From Gonocerus acuteangulatus (taxonomy: Eukaryota; Arthropoda; Insecta; Hemiptera; Coreidae): a DNA stretch of 64,000 bases. Shown piece after piece: positions 56,101-64,000 of this stretch. Each line of letters begins with the position of its first letter. The first letter of the stretch is position 1. The notes beneath the pieces were generated by a model. That model was not told the DNA's origin, did not search any database, and was given only the letters and a program-made list of their open reading frames with translations. The stretch is taken from positions 90,494,696 to 90,558,695 of the forward strand of contig OX328124.1 in the NCBI GenBank assembly GCA_946811695.1, given 5' to 3'. The translations under genes were made by a program, and so were the position numbers.

Positions 56101-59100
56101 CAGAAACTTTCTGTAATTACAAACATAATCACATATTTTTTCTCAAATTACCATTGAAAAATCTCAAACAAAATTCATGACCAAGGGAATTGGAAAACTA
56201 CACGCATCCAGATAATCAGAGTAATAGATGTGAAGAGTTGAAGGGCTTCAGCCCCACCCCCTCCCCTTACATCAATTGCCCACGAATCTTAAACTGATTG
56301 CTGTTGGACCGATGCACAGTGGGACAGAATCCCGATTTCGTGGCCAAAAATCTCAAATTACCTGTACCAGGGTTTTCGAGGTTGCTGATTACGAATCTGA
56401 GATCAGATTTTCAAAATTCAAAATGGCGGATCCAAAATGTCGGCCAAAACTGTTTTTACGTTGAAAATATGAAGTGAAATCTCATCTAATTTGGTTTTTG
56501 AAGTGATTGCTTACGATTCAAGAGTTAAATTACAGCAAAAACATCAGTAAAAGTATTGTAAAATTAATATTATAAAAAAAAAAAAATGCATTTATTATGG
56601 AGTAACTTGATATGGGTAAAGTGGTAAATTAAGTGCTCTATTTGCTGTTCAATGTAGGTAACTTCTTTCCGTGTTGACTGTACATCTTCATGTACAAACT
56701 GCAATCGTATTGGTCTGCAGAATCGAGGAGATGATGGTCTACGATTTTTCCACACAATAGTCGCTTGATCCGTCTCGTGATTGGTGTGTATTAATTCTAA
56801 AGGTACCAGAGAAGTATTCTTCCTTATGTTTCACACTGTCTTTCACCATAAAGAAAACATCTTTTCTTGACAATTCCAGATTTGAAGATTTAGAAGACTC
56901 TGTAAAATACCAATATAAACATGTTCAAAATTCAATGGCATTATTCAGAAATTATTTTTATACTTAACAAAACTATATACTATGTATTAAAACCCTAATA
57001 ATATTTCAGATTTTCAGATTTCTCACTTACAGTGTTATACCTTGAAATGTACTAAAATAATTTATTACTACTAAATGACAGCAAATATATTTAAATAACT
57101 TCTGTACGAGACAAAAAGAAGGAATAAGTCTGAGTGAAACCATTTTTACTAGGGTCTCCTCGGGGTCAACAAACACCAGGTATAAGAAAGGCTGAGACTC
57201 CTTTCTTTTCTGCAGAAAGCCGACAGTCCAGTCGAAGGGTGTAACCTACCGTTAGGTCTTACAAACATGTCGCAAATACAGTTCTAACTCCGTAGAGAGT
57301 TATTTCAGGACTATATTATAAAAGTTTTAAATTGTCATAAAACGGAGAGTAAAATAACTTGTAAAGCGTTTATTTAAAATAATAAATTATCATATTCAAA
57401 TTTAATTAGGACCATTAATTAATGTTAATTCACTAATTTCCATGATCGTTATAAGACATTAACCTATTTTAATAGATACAAAACATACCAATACACTATA
57501 ACGTAATATCCAATGCATTACATTCACACGCCCGTTAATGTCGCGCCACGCGTTCCTCTATTAAAATTGGCCTCATGACTAAAGTTGCAGTTTGTAGCAG
57601 CCAGTTTTTTAATATGTTATATTTAAGACTATACACTATCAGTTCCTTGTCGAAAGAAGACCGTACCTCGCAGAGAAATTTTTAAAACTCTATTAGGAAA
57701 TCGATTTTAGATAAAAAAATGTAGAATAGAATAGAATAAATTATGACTCAAAACCCCCGCCAACACGGGGTGCACCTCGGCCAATTGTCCTATTGTGCGA
57801 GTCCTGTATGCCTACTTAGGCTTCTCTCAGACTTCTGACGAATCTCAGATAATGCCAGATTTCAGCCGACCTCCTGATCTCATCCTCTCCAAGGCTGCCA
57901 AAATGCATGAACCGCCTCCTTCCTAATGTAACACATTCAAATATGACGTGCTTAGGTGTCTCCTCCTTGTCCTTGCACCACCTACATACCGGAGAGGACT
58001 TCATTTTCATAACATACATATGTTTGTTCATCGTACCATGGCCTGAGATCGTTGCGACCGTCTCCCTCAGGTCTCTTCTGGACATATCCAGAAAGATGTC
58101 CTTTTTACTGAGTTTATTAAAATCTATAAAGGACTTTGTATGGGCTATTTTCTGTCCCTCCCATAATTTTCCAAAGTCCCTTTTGGCTTTTGCCGCTATT
58201 GCTTCCTTGGCACAGGCCATTGATAATCCCACAAAGGGCACTGGACCCACAGGCATCACTACCGCTCCTGCCCCTGCCAGCTTGTCCGCCCTCTCATTAC
58301 CCGGAATGCCTCTATGTCCCGGCACCCAGTAAATGACAACCTTATTATCTGTTGCTAGTCGGTTGAGCCTTGACTGGCACTCGTCTACCACTCTTGAGGT
58401 AGTCTCCTGGCTCCTTAAGGCTTTGCATGCAGCCTGACTGTCCGTAAGGATATTAATCTTCCTCCTACGGACTCCCCTCTCGCTCATGCTGTATGCCGCC
58501 GCTAAAATGGCGTATATCTCCGCCTGGAACACAGTTGGGGTCTTTCCAAGTGAAATTTGTAGCCTTAAGCCACCCTCACCACAAAAAAAATGTAAATCTT
58601 TTTATGTTTACTTGTCGCCAGATTTAAATGTTTCCTACATTAAATGAGCAATAATTGTGAATAACCTTATATTCTACATACCTCCAGAAAGTGGTTCCAT
58701 TTTGCCGAATTCCAATTGAATAAGTTTATCCAGTTTCACAGCACTTCAAAACAGGCAAGAATTTCTGGACTCGTCTACTTGTTTCGTACGTACCGAAGAA
58801 AGGCTGACTTTCGACTGATGTCAAGGCTACCCTAAAGCAGGTATCTACCTGTCTGGGCTGGAATTTTGTTCTAGGACAATCCCTAAACAAGATCTGAACG
58901 TATAGAGACGAAAATATAAAACTCGAAAATTTGATTTTTGGCCACGGAATCGGGATTCTGTCCCACTGTGCGATGTACGGCAAACTCTGGAAACTAAGTT
59001 CACTCACTGAAAGGGATAGTAGCCACTGTCAAAAGGTCGAATCTGCCGACTATTTGACTGTCCAAAACCAAAGGAATAGATCTAAGTTTTTTCACCTTGG

Positions 59101-60063
59101 AAAGTGGTGATTTTCACATTCGATATTTTGCATTTGTATCGACGATATATATGAGATATGAGTATAAGATTTTATATATGATGAAATCGCAGTTCATTTA
59201 ACCTTCACAATCAGCATTATTTCAAAATTAGCTATTGAAATTACACTTTTCCTTGAAGAAGAGCCACTTACAGCTGTTCCCTGGAATTAATGGAATTAGC
59301 TGCCATGATTACAAGGCGTAGCTTCCTTCCCGATAAATTTCATATTTATCGAACAATGATGAACCATTTTAAAAAAACAATTCGTAGAAAAAATTAGATT
59401 TCATAGTACCGAAAATGTATTAACAATGTTTGAATAAAACACAACATTAACACTTCTAACACATTTAAAATGTACACAGATTTACTCGAAAGTATAGCTT
59501 TATGTCATTTTTAATGGAAATATTTTATTCTATATTATTTTTATTGTTTATAATATTTTTATATTTTTTTAATTTTATTTATTTTTTAATACTTATTGTT
59601 ACCTTCGTTTATTTTATAACCAACTGACTATCACTTGACTACCAACTGACTGACTTTGATTCTGCCGTTCTAATGAGGTCGTCGCCCTTGTTGCGAAACT
59701 CAGCATCAAAAAATAAATAAATAAAACACAAAATTAAAAAAATGAGTTTTCCATTTTCCGAGGTTTCAGCATGAGTTTTAACTTCATTGTTAACAATGTT
59801 TTATTCTTTCTATTCTGATAAAATATATCGAATAGCTAAAATGTGCTACAATCAATATTAATAGCAAATAATGTGTTAAAAACAAAATATTTTATTAGCC
59901 AAGTGCTGTTTTAAAAGATCTATTGCCCTCCTAGTATGTTGAATTTAATTTAAGTCTGCAGTGTCTCTAGTGCTAGCACATTAGTGTCTGAAAAGAATTA
60001 TCATAACAGTAAATATTGTTATTATTGATATAACGTGTATATTAATAAGTATACATGAATATA

Positions 60064-60118
<55 letters not shown>

Positions 60119-60465
60119 GTAAATACACTTGCATGTAAATAAATATTTGTAACTTAAACTCATAGAAAAAAGGACACTATTTTTCTTTTCTAAAACACAT
60201 TTATTTAACTTTTTACAATTATAAATTATTAATGTTATAAATACAGAGAAACACAAAAAAGACATTTTATTATTTTATTTTAACTCTCTCTCTCTCTCTC
60301 TCTTTTTTTTTTTTAAGGAGTATACAGCAAATAAATTCCTATGATGGAGACATGGAGGAAGGAGACCTGTTCAAAAGTGATAAAGCAGAACGTTCAAAAG
60401 TTAGAAGAACCCCATTGGCTCACAGAAGAAGAAGAAAAGGGTGCAGAGGACGCTGTGGAAAGTAG
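48532..60465 (+). CDS. Secreted precursor gene C, coding span (4 exons)
   Basis: Exons 48532-48573, 52217-52249, 53440-53678 and 60318-60465 total 462 bases, 153 residues plus stop, with phases 0,0,2. Exons 1 and 2 encode the signal peptide (MAATSLLSTTRLVL and VIFWAVLCHYQ). Exon 3 carries a polybasic site LRRRR|SLGMEE and ends GVDRNKR. The last exon begins SIQQINSYDGD, is acidic at first, and ends HRRRRKGCRGRCGK. Two cysteines could form a small disulphide loop, and the final Gly-Lys resembles an amidation signal (inferred). The RRRRSLGMEE block aligns with RKKRSPGIED of gene A, so the genes are probably paralogues. The 6.6-kb last intron contains an I-clade LINE. AATAAA at 60552 supports the 3' end. 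Family not recognised. Confidence 0.7.
49673..49938. mobile_element. Second MITE family, GGCGGCTAAAGG ends
   Basis: Left end AGTGGCGGCTAAAGG is matched in reverse by CCTAAAGCCGCCTATGCT at 49921-49938. Internal CCCCCC and GGGGGG blocks also face each other. It lies in intron 1 of gene C. Confidence 0.6.
50166..50309 (+). other. Small open frame of unknown status in gene C intron 1
   Basis: 47 codons (MFQKYLQIFKDLAYKIPKIT, YLERNQPDPDFKKAVTLQHK, ending KWKI then TAA). The composition looks protein-like, but the upstream frame closes at once and another frame (NYAANEVALMKECFKNIF) is open there, so a frameshifted pseudogene is equally likely. Not recognised. Confidence 0.25.
51047..51375 (-). mobile_element. 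LINE ORF2 C-terminal fragment with 135-bp tandem duplication
   Basis: Minus strand reads MCPECNEQLTIKHILTDSRK, a CX2C...HX4C-like knuckle. A 135-bp unit beginning CAGTATGTGGTTAT recurs at 51049, 51184 and 51319, so the tail including its stop is duplicated in tandem. Confidence 0.65.
51428..51727. repeat. Foldback element, ~95-bp arms
   Basis: GGCTTTGAGAGGTCAGGAAAGG and AATAGTGTTTAATATTTATC near 51430-51525 are mirrored by GATAAATATTAGACACTATTTC and GACCTCTCAAAGCC near 51630-51725. Confidence 0.6.
52217..52249 (+). CDS. Gene C microexon 2 (signal peptide core)
   Basis: 33 bases between acceptor TTTTGTTTTAG and donor CAG|GTAAGAAT, phase 0, encoding VIFWAVLCHYQ. It is the positional counterpart of gene A's microexon. 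Confidence 0.66.
52747..52945. repeat. 90-bp perfect tandem duplication
   Basis: AGTTCAGGAACTAACTAATT starts at 52747, 52837 and, diverged, 52927. The first two units appear identical. It lies in intron 2 of gene C. Confidence 0.88.
53440..53678 (+). CDS. Gene C exon 3 (pro-region with RRRR site)
   Basis: Acceptor TTTGTTTGTTAG and donor AG|GTTAATAT (weak at +3). It runs IMGKVIPDSGNGLINNQKTG to RKYTVTTSLGVDRNK, then splits an Arg codon in phase 2. Confidence 0.7.
53860..55450 (+). mobile_element. I-clade non-LTR retrotransposon, intact endonuclease, truncated RT
   Basis: The first 364 codons (53860-54951) are an open AP-endonuclease domain: WNINGL, LQETH, GGVAIFV, SVYLPP, ADVNGQSYTWGS, STIDVT and SDHLPIV retain the expected catalytic Asn, Glu, Asp and His. 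A frame change near 54950 moves to the frame of FTLNELKCVLSDV and SPGPDNISYELIKNLP. A second near 55245 leads to TYPTLWNESVVIPVIKSGKD and SYRPISA, RT blocks 1-2. It then breaks off. It sits inside the last intron of gene C in the same orientation. The clade (I/Nimb-like) is inferred from the opening motif. Confidence 0.85.
55563..55780. repeat. Degenerate ATTACGATTA palindromic repeat tract
   Basis: Alternating GATTACGATTACGATTATA and TAATCGTAATTACAAG units with many local inversions, decaying after 55780. Two overlapping short open frames here come only from the repeat. Confidence 0.6.
55857..56080 (+). mobile_element. tRNA-derived SINE, family 2
   Basis: Same family as 826-1037, tail of AAT repeats. 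Target duplication AATGCAATTTCA at 55845-55856 and 56081-56092. Confidence 0.85.
56305..58978. other. Region bounded by ~55-bp inverted repeats
   Basis: GATGCACAGTGGGACAGAAT, CCCGATTTCGTGGCCAAAAA at 56310 is mirrored at about 58920-58976. Inside are AT-rich DNA, a minus-strand fragment SKSSNLELSRKDVFFMVKDS, HKEEYFSGTF (about 56780-56900), and the LINE RNase H remnant. It may be one transposon with inverted ends or two opposed fragments. Confidence 0.5.
57816..58580 (-). mobile_element. LINE ORF2 3' remnant: RNase H and zinc knuckle
   Basis: The reading frame (KTPTVFQAEIYAILAAAY, ILTDSQAACKAL, WVPGHRGIPGNERADKLA) has RNase H residues Glu, Asp and Asp. A C-terminal CRWCKDKEETPKHVIFEC knuckle follows. 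The first catalytic Asp and everything 5' are missing. I/R1/Loa-type LINE, orientation opposite to gene C. Confidence 0.82.
60067..60115. repeat. (TA)n tract
   Basis: About 24 TA units, 200 bases before the gene C terminal exon. Confidence 0.95.
60318..60465 (+). CDS. Gene C terminal exon 4 (basic, two cysteines)
   Basis: Acceptor with a long pyrimidine tract (CT repeat and T run) ending TTTTAAG. It encodes SIQQINSYDGDMEEGDLFKS, then SKVRRTPLAHRRRRKGCRGR and CGK, stop TAG at 60463. The first base completes Arg of NKR. Confidence 0.7.
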
Positions 60466-60551
60466 AAATGTATCAGGAATTGCAACATAATTACTATTTC
60501 AGCAATTATACTAAATACACGATTAAATACATATGTGCACCTAATTAAATG

Positions 60552-60557
60552 AATAAA
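60552..60557 (+). promoter_or_regulatory. Polyadenylation signal AATAAA (gene C)
   Basis: AATAAA 87 bases after the gene C stop codon. Confidence 0.55.
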
Positions 60558-61132
60558 GAGTCTTAACAGAGTACCACAAATTCTTGAGCTCCTCTTTCTC
60601 TCTAAAAAACTTTAATTTAAAAGAGAAATACTGTTCTCCAACGCTATGATTTTATTAACATTTCAAAGCGACGCTTTCAGAGATACAGCTCCAGCATCAG
60701 AGTGCCTCTAGTGACACTTGTAATATCCTTTACCATCCCTTTAAGGGCAAAACAATGTCAATACAATTAGTATGGGAAATTTCACTTTACAATTGCTACT
60801 TACTGTCTCCACTTTAGTTCCTAGCTTCTAATGTGTTTTTACAATGGTTTCATTCGATTAATGGTGAAATTAGATTACTCCAGCTATAGAAGCTGCCGGA
60901 GTGAAGAAGTAGTCCTTACAAGACTTAGAATAGGACATACTCTACTAACTCACTCTTACTTGATGACAAAACAATGTATAGCATTAATGTTGATAGATTC
61001 AGTTGTTTCATTTTTTATTTAAATGTTTTATTTTTGATTTTCTAGATCTTTTATTTTGTTTGCACTCTACGTGTTTATAGAGCTTATCACCCAGTTGCAA
61101 GCTCTAAATCCAAATAAATAAATAAATAGATT

Positions 61133-61290
61133 ATGGAGGCCCGATGGCTGTGATTGAACACTCTCTGCCAAAGGTCGATTACCTTTAGGGATAGAGACTT
61201 TTCTATCGATAAAAGAAGATACACTATCTCCATCCCAAAAATATGTTTTATGTATAAGAGAACGTTAAAATTTAAATAAATAGATGCCGC
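61133..61290 (+). mobile_element. Degenerate family 2 SINE
   Basis: GGAGGCCCGATGGCTGTGA start, CTGCCAAAGGTCG, and the tail GAACGTTAAAATTTAAATAA, with internal deletions. Confidence 0.65.
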
Positions 61291-61509
61291 AGAAACAGTA
61301 CTATTTAGTCAATATTTACAGGGACGCAATTTTCTGTAATCGAATATATACCAGGTGTAAGATCAATGAACTGAACGAGTTTAGCCAACTTAAGGTGTTC
61401 GATCCTGGTAGCCTCTGCGTAGTTAGTGGCTTGGCTTTTAATCTCGAGTAGTCCTGCCGAAGCCAGTGGGCCAGATCCTTAGCTCTTCTAACACGAATGC
61501 TTTCTTATT

Positions 61510-61712
61510 TTTCTTATCTTCCCCCCCCCCCCGTTTTTAACGGCGCATCAACTATTTGGCTATTAGGGCCGGGCAATCTACAGGTTACCACCCTTATCTA
61601 ATGCCAACAGCACGTGGTCGGTCACCCATTCAGGTACTGACCACGCCCGACGTTGCTTAACTTCGGTGATCTACGGGAACCGGTGCATTCAACGTGGCTA
61701 TGGCCGTTGGCG
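61510..61712 (-). mobile_element. 5S rRNA-derived SINE, reverse orientation
   Basis: Minus strand begins GCCAACGGCCATAGCCACGT and ends GATGCGCCGTTAAAAAC. Target duplication ATGCTTTCTTATT at 61497-61509 and 61713-61725. Confidence 0.86.
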
Positions 61713-61896
61713 ATGCTTTCTTATTCTACTCAACTGTGTTATCCATTTCGACAAATGCATCTTTCTATCTCGAGTTAAACGGAGCTCTGTATAGTAACAT
61801 TGTAAATATTCTTACACGAGTGAATACACACCTATAATTATCAATTGTTAATTAATGTTTGACAAATTGTTAGCAATTAGAGTAGGTCTTGTTAAG

Positions 61897-62127
61897 CAGG
61901 GGCGTATATAGGAAATAATTTCCGGGGGAAGGGGGGGGGCTGGGAGCACCGGGGGATTTGGGAGATGTGGAATATTAACAACCTAGAACTTGGAATAGTT
62001 AGCCAATTGAAACACTGTAACACCCAAAAAAAAGAAAAAAAAATCTGAATTAAGTGATCTTAATTAAATAAAAAACAATTTTTTTGGGGGGGGGGGATCT
62101 CCGAAGCCCCCTTATATACGCCCATGA
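61897..62127. mobile_element. hAT-type MITE, same family
   Basis: CAGGGGCGTATATAGG, closest to the usual hAT end, to TATATACGCCCATG. Flanks TTGTTAAG and ATGTTAAG differ at one base. Confidence 0.75.
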
Positions 62128-63001
62128 TGTTAAGTTAGCTGTAGTTTCTGGCAATAAATTAAATATATCTCTCTGTAAGTAGAACTTTTTTTCTTTTTTT
62201 TTCTTAAGGCAAATTCAACCACACGGGTCATTGTTGCCTTCTGAAATTTAAAGCCTTATATAAATAAGTAGAACTTATTAATCCAGAACCACTAATCCCT
62301 ACAAAAGTTTAAAAAAAATATGTACACTAGAATAAAAGACCGGGTAACCCCAAGGACACCAAACATAATATTCATAAAATTAATTACTTAGATTGTAACA
62401 AGGTTTATATTGGAGAGTCGTCGAAGTAACTTCAAAAAAAAGATAAAACAGAACGCGAAAAATGTACATGATCAGAATAATGAAACTGTTTTGTCTAATC
62501 ATTCTAATTATAGAAATAGAAAAAATCCTGACAAATAAAAGAAAACATTCGTTTATCTTCTTCTTATGATTATGCCCAACAAGGTCTTTAATAACCATTA
62601 TAATTATAAATGACCAAAGCTATCCGTCTTTATTTTGAGTTTGTATAGGTTATCGTAAGCAAATAATTCAAGAACGCTGCAGCACAAACTACTACCTTTC
62701 CGAGGAATGTGCTTAGTCCTGCGTGGTGGGAATTAAAATGAAAAAACATGCGATGATGTGATATGATAAGGAGAATTGAAAGTTCATAGTCTTCTACTTC
62801 TTAGCAATCTGTTTTATGACTTCCTTGGAAGCATGCTTCTTTGTTTACTCATAGGTGATCCGGTGTATAATTGGAGTTCTTTTTGCGTTACGTTTGACAT
62901 TCCTGAACTAGCTGTTAAGTACGTTTATATAAAAGGAGCAGTGACCACTTTGGTGATCAATGACGTTTATAAGAATTAAACCATGAACTATTTACAAAAA
63001 C

Positions 63002-63625
63002 ATGAATCTAGCCAGTGACAGTACTGCAAAAATCTTAGGACGCCTGCATCCTAGGGAATTTCTTTATGTTTATCCCCATTCATCTGCACCTTGTCACAAT
63101 TTAAATACAAATCCTCTTATTGATAAGGTTGATTCTGTCAAATGTTTTTCAGAAATAGCAGATGGATTTTTATATGATGTTTCTTATCCTTTGCCAATGT
63201 TTCCACCAACTATTATTAACAGGCAAAGTAAGTATTCTTGATTTTTTTAACATCTTTAATATATGAATTGTTAATTACAAAAAAGGAGACTCATCATACA
63301 AGTTTCAAGAACAATTTATTTAATATACAACTGGTGGATTATTGAATTAAACCCACTGTTCAATAAAATAGCAGTACTAACAGAATAATTTTGCATCAAG
63401 TTGATAAAAGATTTTGTGCCTAGTGATAAATTACAAATTTGTGACATGCCTCCTTTTTGTAGTTATTGATTATTAAATTAATTAGTTTTAAAATTCATTT
63501 TCGAACTGTTTTAGTTGTGAATGGACTTGATCCTTCTCTAATTCTATTAAAGGAGAAAAAGGTATGGGAAAAATACAAAGCTGAGTTATTAAAGTATTGT
63601 ACTCAAGCCCAAGTACAATCTTATG
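63002..63625 (+). CDS. 5' part of an unrecognised gene, two exons, runs off the window
   Basis: Exon 63002-63227 starts at ATG with A at -3 and an in-frame TGA at 62984. It encodes MNLASDSTAKILGRLHPREF and on to YPLPMFPPTIINRQ, ending in phase 1 at A|GTAAGTATT. Exon 63515-63625 (acceptor CTGTTTTAG) continues IVNGLDPSLILLKEKKVWEK, YKAELLKYCTQAQVQSY and ends G|GTGAGTTG. No signal peptide is evident, and it looks intracellular. I do not recognise it. The joined 112 residues have no repeats or Cys pattern. The rest lies beyond 64000. Confidence 0.62.
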
Positions 63626-64000
63626 GTGAGTTGTTATCTTAAACGTTTAATTATTGAAGGTTTGTTGCTTTGGTTAATTATTGAAGGAACCTACATTTAT
63701 ATTGTGTAATTTTGTCATGTATTCTTTATTCCTCAATTTTATTAATGCTCTTCAAATATAAAGCATTCTCCATTACCTCTTTGTCACTCCCCTCGATTTT
63801 TCTCATACTCGTCTGTTGCCTTCATACATCCATTTCTCGGGGCACCTAATTTTTTACGTATCCATTCATTTCCTATATCGTGGCTAAAGTTGAGATACAT
63901 ATAGAACAGATAAATTGATTAGAGAAGAAATGCCCAGTCTTCTCTTTCTCTTACTTTACTTACTTTTTTGTTTTTTTAAAAGTTTTTATTGCTCTAAATA

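Larger units (their letters stand above)
60466..63001. other. Intergenic region between gene C and the right-edge gene
   Basis: Holds a diverged family 2 SINE, a 5S-type SINE and a hAT MITE, otherwise nothing recognised. A 67-codon frame ending at 62979 lacks a proper start and is not called. Confidence 0.5.

Noticed and set aside
62776..62979. 67-codon frame upstream of the right-edge gene
   Set aside because: It starts at a non-ATG codon, has no family match and lies just before a clear ATG exon. It is more likely 5' UTR or spacer.

Overview
This is an AT-rich eukaryotic genomic window, almost certainly arthropod and probably insect (inferred). The grounds are long introns with GT/AG borders, TATA plus TCAGT-type initiators, tRNA- and 5S-derived SINEs, and I-clade, RTE-like, copia, hAT and pogo-like elements of arthropod type. 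I cannot name the species. Most bases are introns and intergenic DNA filled with degenerate transposable elements, foldback (inverted-repeat) elements and (TA)n tracts.

Left third, minus strand (5705-26936): one well-supported conserved gene, the centrosome and microtubule protein TACC (transforming acidic coiled-coil). I reconstructed nine coding exons whose splice phases all agree. They give a 347-residue protein ending in a TACC domain. Its introns hold SINEs, foldback elements, a copia remnant and a tandem repeat family with a strong 3' hairpin.

Middle and right, plus strand (about 29.8-60.6 kb): three genes in the same orientation, called A, B and C here, that look like one family of small secreted precursor proteins. 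Each starts with a short exon (12-14 codons, M-A-) that begins a signal peptide and ends in phase 0. In A and C a 30-33 bp phase-0 microexon completes the signal peptide. A long exon follows, ending in phase 2 inside an Arg codon (in A this donor lies just after a stop). Last come basic terminal exons (Cys-containing in B and C) after furin-like RXXR sites. Genes B and C share sequence around the start codon and a TATA/initiator core. Gene B has two competing terminal exons. Gene A stops five bases before the conserved junction. An orphan basic, Cys-containing exon lies between A and B. I do not recognise the family. It is the best candidate here for an undescribed system, for example rapidly evolving secreted effectors or peptide precursors.

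Right edge (63002 onward): the first two exons of an unrecognised plus-strand gene that runs off the window. Between genes are an I-clade LINE with an intact endonuclease domain (53860-55450), LINE RNase H and C-terminal remnants, a pogo/Tigger-like remnant, hAT-type MITEs with 8-bp target duplications, and three SINE families, one of them 5S rRNA-derived.
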